Notes: generated by a model from the sequence alone, not told the origin. Counted from the first letter of the stretch, positions 18,016-28,130 are shown. The stretch: 64,000 bases of DNA from Nocardia mexicana NBRC 108244 (GCF_001613165.1 NZ_BDBV01000027.1:85685-149684), one strand, 5' to 3'. Numbers and translations: made by a program.

Positions 18016-18028
18016 AAAGGTTACCTTT
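18016..18028. promoter_or_regulatory. MarR operator between marR-type gene and cupin gene
   Basis: AAAGGT-T-ACCTTT is a perfect 6+1+6 palindrome, with TA pairs continuing outside it, in a divergent gap of only 29 bp. It overlaps both promoters. A -10-like TTTATAT at 18026-18032 lies just before the cupin ATG at 18040, so the cupin message is probably leaderless. Confidence 0.8.
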
Positions 18029-18039
18029 ATATCTTGAGC

Positions 18040-18567
18040 ATGGGAACCACACTCACCTTCCGCAGCGGCCATCGCGTCACGCTGGTCGAGGAGGGCGCCG
18101 ACGAGCGCGGCGAATACCTGCGCCTGCAGCACCACCTGCCGACGCCGGGGCGGGAGGCCGGGCCGCACTGGCACCCGGTGCTGGCCGAGTCCTGGACGGT
18201 GCGCGAGGGGCGCCTCCGGTTCCGCATCGACGGCACGGAAGTGATTGCCGGTCAAGGAGATTCCGCATCGGCCCCGGCGGGGACGGTGCACGAGTTCTGG
18301 ACCGAAGCCCCCGGCACGGTGATCGATCACGAGATCCGCCCGCCGCTGCGGCACTGGCAGATGTTCCGGCTGTGGCAGGCGCTCGACGCCGCGGGCAAGA
18401 CCACCCGCGCCGGGTTGCCGCGCAACCCGCTCGCGCTGGCCCTGCTGTGGGAGTACCAGGACGGCTACATCGCGGGCATCCCGGCCGGGCTGCAGCGAGT
18501 CGTCCTCGGCGGCCTCGCCCGGCTGGCCCGCGGCCTGGGCTGCGAACGGCGCTGGCTGGCGGACTGA
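18040..18567 (+). CDS. Cupin-domain protein
   Basis: A 175-residue protein. Residues 30-105 form a cupin barrel with metal-type residues (GPHWHPVLAESWTVREG, then PAGTVHEFW). The remaining 70 residues are helical and unassigned. It is divergent from and presumably controlled by the MarR protein at 17570. ATG 18040 was chosen because the operator lies directly upstream; the longer frame from 18004 would put the operator inside the gene. Cupins of this size can be oxygenases, isomerases or sensors; activity unknown. Confidence 0.75.
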   Translation: MGTTLTFRSGHRVTLVEEGADERGEYLRLQHHLPTPGREAGPHWHPVLAESWTVREGRLRFRIDGTEVIAGQGDSASAPAGTVHEFWTEAPGTVIDHEIRPPLRHWQMFRLWQALDAAGKTTRAGLPRNPLALALLWEYQDGYIAGIPAGLQRVVLGGLARLARGLGCERRWLAD

Positions 18568-18741
18568 CGCCCGGCCTAACCCGGTTCCCGGAACGTCTCG
18601 TCGTCGCGGCACGACTGTTCTCACGACGCAGCACACCCTGGCCCGCGGAACTACCACCCACCATCTGCACATATACCGCCGCAACCAGCGCTCCAACACC
18701 GCACGCACCGCTCGGTCCGCGCTGCGATTAGTGTCGGTGGC

Positions 18742-20874
18742 ATGGTTTCGCCCAATCCGCTCGGTGACGTGGCACCGCTGGGCGTCTGGCCCGGCACCGC
18801 GTACCCGCTGGGCGCCACCTACGACGGGGCCGGAACCAACTTCTCGGTGTTCTCCGAGGTCGCCGAGCGGGTCGAGCTGTGCCTGATCGACCGCGCCGGG
18901 GCCGAGACCCGCATCCGGCTCGAGGAGGTCGACGGGTACGTCTGGCATGCCTACGTGCCGACCGTGGCCCCGGGCCGCCGCTACGGATTCCGGGTGCACG
19001 GCCCGTACGAACCCGAACTCGGACTGCGCTGCGATCCGAGCAAACTGCTGCTCGATCCGTACGGCAAGGCCTTCGCCGGGGAGTTCGGCAACGATCCGTC
19101 GCTGCACACCCGCGGCCGGGATTCGCTGGGGCACACCATGACCGGCGTGGTCATCAACCCGTTCTTCGACTGGGCCGACGACCGGGCGCCGCGGCGGCCC
19201 TACCACGAGACCGTCCTCTACGAGGCGCACGTCAAGGGCATGACGATGACCCACCCCCAGGTGCCGCCGGAACTGCGCGGCACCTACGCGGGCCTGGCGC
19301 ACCCGGCGATCATCGAGCACCTGAAAGCGCTGGGCGTCACCGCGATCGAGCTGATGCCGGTGCACCAGTTCCTGCACGACCGCCCGCTGCTGGACCGGGG
19401 CCTGCGAAACTACTGGGGCTACAACAGCTTCGGCTACCTCGCCCCGCATCACGAGTACGCGGCCGACCCGCGCGCCGGAGCCGCGGTCACCGAGTTCAAG
19501 GCGATGGTGCGGGCCCTGCACGCGGAGGGCATCGAGGTGATCCTCGACGTGGTCTACAACCACACCGGGGAAGGCAACCACCTGGGGCCTACGATCTCGC
19601 TGCGCGGCATCGACAATGCGGCGTACTACCGCCTGCTAGAGGACGACCCCGCGCATTACATGGACTACACCGGCACCGGCAACAGCCTCAATGTGCGGCA
19701 TCCGCATACGCTGCAGCTGATCATGGATTCGCTGCGCTACTGGATTCTCGAGATGCACGTCGACGGCTTCCGCTTCGACCTGGCCGCCACCCTGGCCCGG
19801 GAGTTGCACGATGTGGACCGGCTGTCCACCTTCTTCGATCTGGTGCAGCAGGATCCGGTGGTGAGCCAGGTGAAGCTGATCGCCGAACCGTGGGACGTCG
19901 GCGAGGGCGGCTACCAGGTCGGCAACTTCCCGAGCCTGTGGACGGAGTGGAACGGCAAATACCGCGACACGGTCCGCGACTACTGGCGCGGCGAACCGGC
20001 GACGCTGGGCGAGTTCGCCTCCCGCCTCACCGGCTCCTCGGACCTGTACGAGGCCACGGGCCGCCGCCCCGGCGCCAGCATCAACTTCGTCACCGCGCAC
20101 GACGGATTCACGCTGCGAGACCTGGTGTCCTACAACGACAAACACAACGAGGACAACGGCGAGGACAATCGCGACGGCGAAAGCTACAACCGCTCCTGGA
20201 ACTGCGGCGTGGAGGGCCCCACCGACGATCCGGAGGTCCTCGAGCTGCGAGAACGCCAGAGCCGCAACATGATCGCCACGCTGGCCCTGTCGCAGGGTAC
20301 GCCGATGCTGCTGCACGGCGACGAATTCGGCCGCACCCAGCACGGCAACAACAACGCCTACTGCCAGGACTCCGAGCTGTCGTGGATGGATTGGTCACTG
20401 GCGCACAAGAATTCGGAGCTGTTGGAGTTCACACGCAACGCCGTCGGGTTGCGCGCGAGGCACCCGGTGTTCCGGCGGCGCCGCTTCCTCGACGGGCGCC
20501 CGGCCCCCGACCACGACCGGCCCGGCGATATCGCCTGGCTCACCCCGGCCGGTGTCGAGATGACCGCCGCCGACTGGGAGACCGGCTTCGCCCGCTCGCT
20601 CGCGGTGTTCCTCGACGGCGAGGGCATCGCCGAACCCGGCCCGCGCGGCGAACGCATCCGCGACGACTCGTTCCTGCTGTGTTTCAATGCCCACGACGCC
20701 CCCATCGACTTCACCGTTCCCGGCCCGGACCACGGCACCGAATGGTCGATCGCACTCGACTGTTCGGCGCCCACCGGGCTGACCAGAGCCGAATACCCCG
20801 CCGCCGGCACGGTCGGGGTTCCGACCCGCTGCCTGCTCGTGCTCCGCCGTCCCGCAAGATCGACATGGAAATGA
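18742..20874 (+). CDS. glgX: Glycogen debranching enzyme GlgX (TreX)
   Basis: A 710-residue GH13 isoamylase-type enzyme that removes alpha-1,6 branches from glycogen. After an N-terminal CBM48 domain (residues 15-110) come the four GH13 motifs: DVVYNHT, DGFRFDLAATL (nucleophile Asp), LIAEPWDVG (acid Glu) and FVTAHDGFTL. Its stop lies 10 nt inside treY, so the two are co-translated; the pair supplies linear maltodextrins to the TreY-TreZ trehalose pathway. Confidence 0.96.
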   Translation: MVSPNPLGDVAPLGVWPGTAYPLGATYDGAGTNFSVFSEVAERVELCLIDRAGAETRIRLEEVDGYVWHAYVPTVAPGRRYGFRVHGPYEPELGLRCDPSKLLLDPYGKAFAGEFGNDPSLHTRGRDSLGHTMTGVVINPFFDWADDRAPRRPYHETVLYEAHVKGMTMTHPQVPPELRGTYAGLAHPAIIEHLKALGVTAIELMPVHQFLHDRPLLDRGLRNYWGYNSFGYLAPHHEYAADPRAGAAVTEFKAMVRALHAEGIEVILDVVYNHTGEGNHLGPTISLRGIDNAAYYRLLEDDPAHYMDYTGTGNSLNVRHPHTLQLIMDSLRYWILEMHVDGFRFDLAATLARELHDVDRLSTFFDLVQQDPVVSQVKLIAEPWDVGEGGYQVGNFPSLWTEWNGKYRDTVRDYWRGEPATLGEFASRLTGSSDLYEATGRRPGASINFVTAHDGFTLRDLVSYNDKHNEDNGEDNRDGESYNRSWNCGVEGPTDDPEVLELRERQSRNMIATLALSQGTPMLLHGDEFGRTQHGNNNAYCQDSELSWMDWSLAHKNSELLEFTRNAVGLRARHPVFRRRRFLDGRPAPDHDRPGDIAWLTPAGVEMTAADWETGFARSLAVFLDGEGIAEPGPRGERIRDDSFLLCFNAHDAPIDFTVPGPDHGTEWSIALDCSAPTGLTRAEYPAAGTVGVPTRCLLVLRRPARSTWK

Positions 20875-23291
20875 ACGACACCACCCCTGAACACCGCACC
20901 GGCCCGATCACCCGTAAAACCTCCGTGCGCAGCACCTACCGGCTGCAACTGCGCCCGGACACCCTGACCTTCGCCGACGCCCGCACCATCGCCGAATACC
21001 TGCAGCAGCTGGGTGTCTCACACCTGTACCTGTCGCCGATCATGACCGCGATGCCCGGTTCCATGCACGGCTACGACGTCACCGACCCGACCACGGTGTC
21101 CGCCGCGCTGGGCGGCCCGGGCGGGCTGAAGGCGCTGTCGGACGAGGTGCGCAGCCGCGGCATGGGCCTGATCGTCGACCTGGTGCCCAACCACGTGGGC
21201 GTGGGCGACGCGCAGCACAACGCGTGGTGGTGGGATGTGCTGCGGCACGGTAAGAAATCGCAGTTCGCGCACTGCTTCGACATCGACTGGAGCCCGGGTA
21301 ACGGCGCCGGTGGCCGGTTGGCGCTGCCGGTGCTGCAGAGCGAGAACGACCCGGCCGCGCTGACCGTCGACCGCAGCGGCTCCGAACCCATGCTGTCGCT
21401 GCACGACCTGCGCTTCCCGATCGCCCCGGGCACCGACGGCGAGAACGCGCTGCGCATCCACGACAAGCAGCACTACCGCCTGGTCAGCTGGAAGGCCGGG
21501 ATCTGCACGTACCGCCGGTTCTTCGCGGTGTCGAGCCTGGCGGCGCTGCGGCAGGAGGACCCGGTGGTGTTCGAGCTCACCCACCGGGAGCTGACGGCCT
21601 GGTGCGAGCACGACCTCATCGATGGCGTGCGGGTCGACCATCCGGACGGATTGGCCCAGCCCACAGCGTATCTGGCGAAGGTGCGCCGGATCATCGGGCC
21701 GAACCGGCTGCTGCTGGTGGAGAAGGTGCTCTCCAGCCGGGAACCGCTGGACGCCACGCTGCCCATCGACGGCACCACCGGGTACGACGCGCTCGCCGAG
21801 CTGACCGGGGTGCTGGTCGACCCGTCGGGCGAATCGACGCTGACCGGCCTGTCGCGGGAGTTCTGCGGGCACGGCAGCAACGCCGCCTGGATCGGCAACA
21901 ACGAGCACCGCATCAAACGCGCAGTGGCGGAACGGCTTCTGGTGCCGGAGGTGCGGCGGCTGGTCGCCGCGATCAAGCGCGACGCCGTGATCGGCGGATT
22001 CGACGCCGCCGCCATCAGCGATGTGGCCCTGACCAATGCCACCGTCGAGGTGCTGGCGTTCATGCCGGTGTATCGCACCGACTACGCGCCGCTGGCCGGG
22101 ATGATGGGCAACGTCGTGGCCAAGGTGGGCAAGCGCCACCGCGAACTCACCGTGCCGCTGTCGGTGCTGGTGACGGCGCTGTCGGCGGGCGGCGAGGCGG
22201 CGGTGCGGTTCCACCAGGTCTGCGGCGCGGTGACCGCGAAGGCCGTCGAGGACACCATGTTCTATCAGGCGGCCCGGCTGGTGTCGCTGCAGGAGGTGGG
22301 CAGCAATCCGGCCCGGTTCGGCCATTCGCTGCTGGAGTTCCATCTCGCCAATACCGAGCGCGCCACCCGCTGGCCCGCGACGATGACCACGCTGTCCACC
22401 CACGACACCAAGCGCGGCGAGGACGTGCGCGCCCGCATCGGCGTGCTGTCGCAGGCCCCCGAGGCCTGGTCCAAGACGGTCAAGGCCGCGCACGAGATCA
22501 CTCCCCCGCCCGACGGCGCGACGGCACTGTTCCTGCTGCAGAACATGTTCGGGGTGTGGCCGGTCGACGGCCGCGCCGCCGCGGTGCCCGGCCTACGCGA
22601 GCGGCTACATCTGTTCGCGGAGAAGGCGGTTCGCGAGGCCGGTACCAAATCCTCCTGGGAGGAACCGGATCTGGAGTTCGAAACCGAACTGCACCGGTGG
22701 CTGGACGCGGTGATCGACGGGCCGGTCGGCGCGGAGCTGACCGAACTGGCGACCCGGCTGGCACCGCATGCCTGGTCCGATGCGCTGGCGCAGAAGGTGC
22801 TGCAGCTGTGCGGTCCCGGCATCCCGGACCTCTACCAGGGCAGCGAGCTGTGGGAGGACTCGCTGGTCGATCCGGACAACCGCCGCCCGGTCGACTTCGG
22901 CCACCGGCTGGCGATGCTGCAATCGCTCACCGGCACACCGGAACTGGACTCCACCGGCGCGGCGAAGATGTGGGTGGTCGCCTATGCGCTGTGGCTGCGC
23001 CGGGAACGCCCCGACTGCTTCGTCGGCGGCACCTACACCCCGCTGTTCGCCACCGGCGAGCGCGCCGACCACCTGATCTCCTACGCCCGCGGCCGCTCCG
23101 GCGACACCCCGCAGGTGCTGGTGGCCGCCACCCGGCACAGCGCCACCCTGTCCGAAACCGGTTGGGGCGATACCACTTTGGACCTACCCGAGGGCTCCTG
23201 GACCGACCGCCTGACCGGCAACACCTTCTCCGGGCGAGCCCGGCTGGAAAAAGTGTTCACCCGCCTGCCGGTCGCCCTGCTGGTGCGCTGA
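20865..23291 (+). CDS. treY: Maltooligosyl trehalose synthase TreY
   Basis: An 808-residue GH13 enzyme that turns the reducing-end alpha-1,4 bond of maltodextrin into the alpha,alpha-1,1 bond of trehalose. Key segments are STYRLQLRPDTLTFADA at the N-terminus, LVPNHVGVGDAQHNAWW, DGVRVDHPDGL (nucleophile Asp), LVEKVLS (acid Glu) and STHDTKRGEDVRAR. The ATG at 20865 overlaps the end of glgX; the frame is open far upstream but lies there as a shadow of glgX. TreZ, the next enzyme, is at 43844-45577. Confidence 0.96.
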   Translation: MEMNDTTPEHRTGPITRKTSVRSTYRLQLRPDTLTFADARTIAEYLQQLGVSHLYLSPIMTAMPGSMHGYDVTDPTTVSAALGGPGGLKALSDEVRSRGMGLIVDLVPNHVGVGDAQHNAWWWDVLRHGKKSQFAHCFDIDWSPGNGAGGRLALPVLQSENDPAALTVDRSGSEPMLSLHDLRFPIAPGTDGENALRIHDKQHYRLVSWKAGICTYRRFFAVSSLAALRQEDPVVFELTHRELTAWCEHDLIDGVRVDHPDGLAQPTAYLAKVRRIIGPNRLLLVEKVLSSREPLDATLPIDGTTGYDALAELTGVLVDPSGESTLTGLSREFCGHGSNAAWIGNNEHRIKRAVAERLLVPEVRRLVAAIKRDAVIGGFDAAAISDVALTNATVEVLAFMPVYRTDYAPLAGMMGNVVAKVGKRHRELTVPLSVLVTALSAGGEAAVRFHQVCGAVTAKAVEDTMFYQAARLVSLQEVGSNPARFGHSLLEFHLANTERATRWPATMTTLSTHDTKRGEDVRARIGVLSQAPEAWSKTVKAAHEITPPPDGATALFLLQNMFGVWPVDGRAAAVPGLRERLHLFAEKAVREAGTKSSWEEPDLEFETELHRWLDAVIDGPVGAELTELATRLAPHAWSDALAQKVLQLCGPGIPDLYQGSELWEDSLVDPDNRRPVDFGHRLAMLQSLTGTPELDSTGAAKMWVVAYALWLRRERPDCFVGGTYTPLFATGERADHLISYARGRSGDTPQVLVAATRHSATLSETGWGDTTLDLPEGSWTDRLTGNTFSGRARLEKVFTRLPVALLVR

Positions 23292-23513
23292 GCCTTCCAT
23301 CGGACATCAGCCGCCGACCGGCGCGGGCGCGAGACCTCTTCGGCGGTCGAGCAGGGCACGGTCAGGTCTCCTCACGACACACCGCCCGGGCTGGGCCGGG
23401 ATCACCGCCCAGCACCCTAGAGTGCAACACGTCACAAACCAGTCGGTCTCGTCAGCGTGGGGTCACGTACCGATGCCGAGGTGCGGTCACCACTCGACTT
23501 CTGAGGTGGGCGC

Positions 23514-24956
23514 ATGCGTGCAGGCACGGCGGTTCGGGGAGCGATCGGTTGCTGCGTAACGCTGGCGGCCCTGGCGCTGTCTCCGGCGACGAGTACCGCG
23601 GAACCGTCCGCCGTCGGCGCCGAACTGCCCGCGGATCTGGTCGTGGCGATCGAGCGGGATCTGCAGCTGACCCCGCAGCAATACCTGAATCGCGCCGCAC
23701 AGTCCCAGCGCCTGGCCGATTTCGCCGTCTTCGCGCGGATCGCCTACCCGAGCGCGTTCGCCGGCGTGCACATGGACGGCGATCGCGCCGTCGTCTCGCT
23801 CGCCGACGGGGCGAGCACCGCCGATGCCCGGCAGGTCGCGAAGCAGGCCGGATTCGACGTCGCCATGGTCGCCGACAGCGAGGCGGCGCTGCGCGACCGG
23901 CGGACCGCCTTCGAGCAGTGGCTGGCCGCCCAGCCCGACGCCGTCGCCGACAACATCCGCAGCTACGGCATCGATGTCGCGCACAATGCCCTCGCCGTGC
24001 ACCAGGTGAAGGACACGCGGTTCCCCCGGGAGCTCGGGACGATCCGGTCGGTCGCGGCATCGGGACCGAAGACCGGTCCCGATACGACGCCGCCGGGTCC
24101 CGGGGTGCTCGCCACGACACCCGAGTCGCCGTACATCGGCGGGACACCGTACGGGGTCGCCCACGGGGACAACACGCCGCGATGCACGCTGGGATTCAAC
24201 GGCACCGACAGCGCGGGCAATACCGTGAACATCACTGCGGGGCACTGCAATCCCGGCAACTGGTTCGATCCGGCCGCGCGGGTCCAGGGGACGCACCGGA
24301 TCTACGACATGCAGGGCGGGCAGCGCGGCGAGGCCATCGGGGAGTTCGACGTCTCGGAACTCGGCCCGCACGATTACGCGGTCGTCCGCATCCTCGACGA
24401 GTACGCGCCGCGCTTCCGGAACAATCTCGTGTCGGTGCAGGAGATCGACGCCCCGCAGCCGTCGATTCCCAGCGGCTCCGGGGGCAGCGCCGGGCTGCCG
24501 CCCGCGGGCAGCAGCGGGGTGCAGTCCGGGAGCAGCGCACCGGCCGGGCTGGTCCCCGTGGCCATGACCGACGACAAGACGCTCCACATCGAGGGAACCG
24601 CCGAGGCGGTGGACGGAGCCGATGTCTGCAAGATGGGCATCATCACCGGATTCGCCTGCGGCAAGGTCACCGGCGTCGGCCAGAAACTGATCACCAAGGG
24701 CGTGCCGGGCGACGAGAACCGAGGCGTCGCGATAGAGGACATGTTCACCACGAACCTCTGCACGCACCGCGGCGACAGCGGCGGGCCGGTCTTCACCCTC
24801 ACCGAGCAGGGCGCCCAGGCCATGGGCATGACCAGCTCCGGCAGCCCCGACACCGATCAGCCCGCCCCGGTCTGCGGTCCCAACCCGCTGCACGTCGCGC
24901 AGCCGATCAACACTGTGCTGCAACAGCACGAGGGGTTGTCCGTCCGCACCAAGTGA
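23514..24956 (+). CDS. Secreted S1-family serine protease with prodomain
   Basis: A 480-residue exported protease. Residues 1-29 are a signal peptide (cleavage near TSTAE). A propeptide of about 170 residues resembles the alpha-lytic-protease prodomain. The trypsin-fold domain has the triad H244 (TAGHC), D287 (HDYAV) and S422 (GDSGGP). A Gly/Ser/Pro-rich loop at 317-343 interrupts the domain. Cys residues placed for disulfides (C224/C245, C372/C382) fit export. It ends at a hairpin terminator shared with the convergent DUF2235 gene. Confidence 0.88.
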   Translation: MRAGTAVRGAIGCCVTLAALALSPATSTAEPSAVGAELPADLVVAIERDLQLTPQQYLNRAAQSQRLADFAVFARIAYPSAFAGVHMDGDRAVVSLADGASTADARQVAKQAGFDVAMVADSEAALRDRRTAFEQWLAAQPDAVADNIRSYGIDVAHNALAVHQVKDTRFPRELGTIRSVAASGPKTGPDTTPPGPGVLATTPESPYIGGTPYGVAHGDNTPRCTLGFNGTDSAGNTVNITAGHCNPGNWFDPAARVQGTHRIYDMQGGQRGEAIGEFDVSELGPHDYAVVRILDEYAPRFRNNLVSVQEIDAPQPSIPSGSGGSAGLPPAGSSGVQSGSSAPAGLVPVAMTDDKTLHIEGTAEAVDGADVCKMGIITGFACGKVTGVGQKLITKGVPGDENRGVAIEDMFTTNLCTHRGDSGGPVFTLTEQGAQAMGMTSSGSPDTDQPAPVCGPNPLHVAQPINTVLQQHEGLSVRTK

Positions 24957-24984
24957 TCCGCGACCGAAGCGGAGACGCTGCCGA

Positions 24985-25010
24985 GCGGGGTCGAATATCA
25001 TCGACCCCGC
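24985..25010. terminator. Bidirectional hairpin terminator
   Basis: GCGGGGTCGA-atatca-TCGACCCCGC, a perfect 10-bp GC-rich stem with a 6-nt loop, between the stops of the convergent S1 protease and DUF2235 genes. There is no U-tract, as is usual in actinobacteria. Confidence 0.75.
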
Positions 25011-25050
25011 CCTGTCTCACCGGAGCTGAATACCGTTGCGGCATCTACAC

Positions 25051-26232
25051 TCAGGCTCGCACCGGCTCCTCGAGCTCCGGCACCTCGAGTTCCGGCGACG
25101 GTTCGGCCACGACGTTCTCCACCGGCTCGCTCGGCAGCGGCTTGCCCTGCTTCTCCAGCTCCCGCTGCCACCGTTCGAGATTCGGCGGCCGGTAGTCCTC
25201 GCAGACCTGGACGGTCGAGGACAGGTACACCTTCTTGTCCTCCGGCTCCGACATGCGCCGCCAGAAGTCGGCGTAGTACCGCTGACTGCGCGGATTCACC
25301 ATCAGGCCCAGCAGATTCAGGATTCGGTACCCGATCGGCAGCTCGTTGTGCGGCTGCACGGAGTTGTCGAACACGGGGCTGCGCGCGATCAGCTGCTCGA
25401 GCCGTTCGCGATCGAACTGCAGGCCCTGAACGGCGGCCTCGTCCACCATCCAGCGCAGCGTGATGTCCGACAGCCGGGTATCGGTGTTCCCGCCGCCGAT
25501 ATCGCCGTGCCCGCCCTTGAACCACACCTGCTTGACCCGGTCGGGACGCTGCTGCTCGACATCCGCCTCGTCGGTGACCTCCCACAGGCAGGGCGCGAAG
25601 ATGCGGCGGCGCTCATCGATCGCCAGCGCCTGCCGCGCGCAGTGCACATGCGGCGACAGCCGCACGTCGTGGAAGCGGTACCGCCACGAGGTCACCCCGG
25701 GCACCCCCATCGCGCCGACGGTGTCGAACACCCCGATGAACTTGATCGGCACCGGGTAGACGCAGTTCTCCTTGCGGAAGTCGGCCCAATGCGGGGGTTC
25801 CGGCTCGTCCGGATGCCGCTTGCGCTCCCGGTAGATCTTCAGCGCCTCCGGGTATCGCTTGTCGATCATCGCCTCCGGCTTCAACAGCCCGAGCCGATGG
25901 ATCATCCCGGCCACGCTGCGCGCGGTGTAGGCGCCGCGGCTGAAACCGAAGATGAAGATCTCGTCGCCTGGCTCCCAGTTCAGCGCCAGCTGCCAGTACA
26001 TGGTGGACACGTTCGCGTCGAGACCGAGCCCGAACGCGCCCCCGAGCAGCTTGTCGGCCAGGTACCCCTGCGATCCGGGACCGTCGGCGTAGAAAACCCG
26101 CTGTCCCACATGTTCGCCCGTGTCCAGGGTGGTGCCCAGTCGCACCGACTCCGCGATCTTGACGACATTACTTACGGTTGGGTTGCTCTCAGAGCCCCAC
26201 GTGCCATCACAGCACACCACCAGACGTTTCAT
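25051..26232 (-). CDS. DUF2235-family alpha/beta-hydrolase
   Basis: A 393-residue protein of the DUF2235 family, which includes phospholipase-like proteins of type VI secretion loci and free-standing actinobacterial enzymes. It starts MKRLVVCCDGTW, with the nucleophile elbow GFSRGAYTAR near residue 95, and later FVGVFDTVGA-like and WFKGGHGDIGGG segments that carry the Asp and His. The C-terminal 25 residues are acidic and Pro-rich. There is no signal peptide. The substrate is unknown. Confidence 0.85.
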   Translation of the reverse strand: MKRLVVCCDGTWGSESNPTVSNVVKIAESVRLGTTLDTGEHVGQRVFYADGPGSQGYLADKLLGGAFGLGLDANVSTMYWQLALNWEPGDEIFIFGFSRGAYTARSVAGMIHRLGLLKPEAMIDKRYPEALKIYRERKRHPDEPEPPHWADFRKENCVYPVPIKFIGVFDTVGAMGVPGVTSWRYRFHDVRLSPHVHCARQALAIDERRRIFAPCLWEVTDEADVEQQRPDRVKQVWFKGGHGDIGGGNTDTRLSDITLRWMVDEAAVQGLQFDRERLEQLIARSPVFDNSVQPHNELPIGYRILNLLGLMVNPRSQRYYADFWRRMSEPEDKKVYLSSTVQVCEDYRPPNLERWQRELEKQGKPLPSEPVENVVAEPSPELEVPELEEPVRA

Positions 26233-26471
26233 GGACCGATCCTCCCGCCCCGTATTCCACGGATCCTGCGTAGCGAACTACTCGATTCATCGCTGCGAAC
26301 CCGCGCGGGCGTTAATTGTCCCCGCACATTCGTTCCGCCGCAGCCACGATTTCCTCACAATCGCGCCGTCAGGCTAGTGGTTTGCCCGGGCTCACGTCTC
26401 CCCGGGCGCGGGTATCCCGGCATGCGTTCCCCGAGCCGACCGGCATCGTTGCCGAGCCGGACACCGGCCCG

Positions 26472-26789
26472 TCACTCCCGCGCGGGCGGCACCTGGATCG
26501 GGGCGCCGTACACGTCGGCGGCACCGGAGACGAACAGGGGCATCAGCTCGCCGAGCACGATCTCGCGGAAATGGTCGCTGGCCTGGTGTGCCGCCAAAGC
26601 GTCTGCGCCGGTGTATCTCTCAACGGTCACGTAGTGCTCGGGGCGCTCCACCGAGCGGAACACCTCGAACGACAGGCAGCCCGCCTCGGTCCGGGCGGCC
26701 AGCGCGAATTTCTGTAGTACACGGCCGAATTCGTCGGCGTTGTCGGGGCTGGACGAGGAGGCGGCCACGACGGTGAGCGGAGATTCCAT
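26472..26789 (-). CDS. Antibiotic biosynthesis monooxygenase (ABM) domain protein
   Basis: A 105-residue single-domain ABM protein (dimeric alpha-beta barrel). The family pattern FALAARTEAGCLSFEVF, then ERYTGADALAAHQAS and HF is clear. Such proteins are cofactor-free oxygenases or are simply named by fold; YgiN-like quinol monooxygenase is a close type. The start chosen is ATG 26789; the longer frame to 26867 adds an unrelated leader. It stands alone between longer intergenic stretches. Confidence 0.8.
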   Translation of the reverse strand: MESPLTVVAASSSSPDNADEFGRVLQKFALAARTEAGCLSFEVFRSVERPEHYVTVERYTGADALAAHQASDHFREIVLGELMPLFVSGAADVYGAPIQVPPARE

Positions 26790-26993
26790 GGCTGAACGGT
26801 AGGCCGGGGCGGTGGGTTCGGCGGGCGGTTCGTGAGTAATCACCGCGGTGCCTCGGTTCGGCCTCACACCGATGTCACAGCGGCCGATCGGTGCCGAATC
26901 ACCAGGCTGGGAAACAGTTCTCGAGCAGCAACCGGCCTCGGACTCGAACCGGTCAGGGTTCGCGGGTTCGCCTTGTCGGTGAGGTGCCGCGTC

Positions 26994-28130
26994 CTAGGCC
27001 GGGGCTGGAGTTGGGCGGAGCAGGGTGCCGCCGAACAGGCCCTGCAGAGTGCGGGTGGCCACCACAGCCCATGTACCGACCAGAAGTAGGTAGAGCCCGA
27101 CCGCGGTAACTGCGAACAGCACGGCGCCGGTGTGGTGGTAGAGCGCGGTGCTGCCGGTGACGCAGGTGCCGAGCGGGAAGGTGAAGCCCCACCAGGTCAG
27201 GTTGAACCGGAGTTCGCCCGCGCGCAGGGTGCGCACGGTGACCGCCAGTGCCAGCGCCACCCACAGCATCGCGAAGCCCCAGGTGACCACCCCGTAGATG
27301 ACCGAGAACACCACCAGGCCCTGGGATTCCAGCGGCGGGAGTGCCATGGGACCGGCGTCGGCGAGCAGCCCCGCCGCCGTGATCGACTGCCCGAGCGGGC
27401 CGAGCACGATCCACAGCGTGGGCACCATGCCCGACGGCGGCGTGCCGAAATGCACCAGCCGCGACCAGATCATGGTGATGGTGACCAGCGCGGCGATCAG
27501 GCTGAGCCCGAACATCGCCAGGCACAGCAGGATCAGCGTGAGCCGCCACTGCCCGGCCGGGGTGTGCGGCACCAGCAGCGCACCCATCGCGGCCGACACC
27601 ATCGGCGGCACGACCGGCATCAGCCAGCCGCCGAACGCCGCGTCCGGGTCGATCCGATGCCGGGTGAACATGCGGTACGGCACCACGGCCGCGGTCAGCA
27701 ATCCGAGCACGGTGCCCAGCGACCACAGCACCCAGTCCACGGCAACCGCGGCGGTCGTACCGATCACGTCGCTGCCCAGCAGCAGGGTCCCGGCGCCGAC
27801 GGTCAGCAGCGCCATGGGCGGTGCGCCGAGGAAGTGCGCCATCACCGGATGGTCCTGATGCCCGCGGGCCAGGGCCGGATAGCGCCGCCAGTGCAGCACG
27901 AAGGCACCGGTCAGCACGACCAGCAGCGCCGCGGCCAGCGCCCACACCACGATCGCCGCATCCCGCAGCCCCGGAAACTGCAGCGGCAGCCCGGCCGCCG
28001 CGTTGGCGACGATCCCGGTGCCCATCACGGCGGCGAACCAGTTGGGCCCCAGATGCCGCAGGGCATCGCGGGATTCCGCGCGCGCGACACCGGCCGTTCC
28101 GGTGGTTCGAAGGCTCAGGGTTGCGGTCAT
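26994..28130 (-). CDS. TDT-family transporter (TehA/Mae1/SLAC1-like)
   Basis: A 378-residue membrane protein with ten predicted helices. It has the family start GPNWFAAVMGTGIVA and the WWGFTFPLGT motif near the C-terminus. The family exports sulfite (Ssu1), malate/C4-dicarboxylates (Mae1) or tellurite-related anions (TehA). The start is ATG 28130; longer frames to 28796 are antisense to the LysR gene. It is divergent from a LysR regulator with an inverted repeat between, the usual pattern for an inducible exporter. The transported anion is unknown. Confidence 0.85.
   Translation of the reverse strand: MTATLSLRTTGTAGVARAESRDALRHLGPNWFAAVMGTGIVANAAAGLPLQFPGLRDAAIVVWALAAALLVVLTGAFVLHWRRYPALARGHQDHPVMAHFLGAPPMALLTVGAGTLLLGSDVIGTTAAVAVDWVLWSLGTVLGLLTAAVVPYRMFTRHRIDPDAAFGGWLMPVVPPMVSAAMGALLVPHTPAGQWRLTLILLCLAMFGLSLIAALVTITMIWSRLVHFGTPPSGMVPTLWIVLGPLGQSITAAGLLADAGPMALPPLESQGLVVFSVIYGVVTWGFAMLWVALALAVTVRTLRAGELRFNLTWWGFTFPLGTCVTGSTALYHHTGAVLFAVTAVGLYLLLVGTWAVVATRTLQGLFGGTLLRPTPAPA

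Noticed and set aside
21602..25195. 1197-residue open frame across treY and the S1 protease
   Set aside because: It overlaps two well-supported genes in another frame and is an Arg/Gly/Ala-rich shadow.
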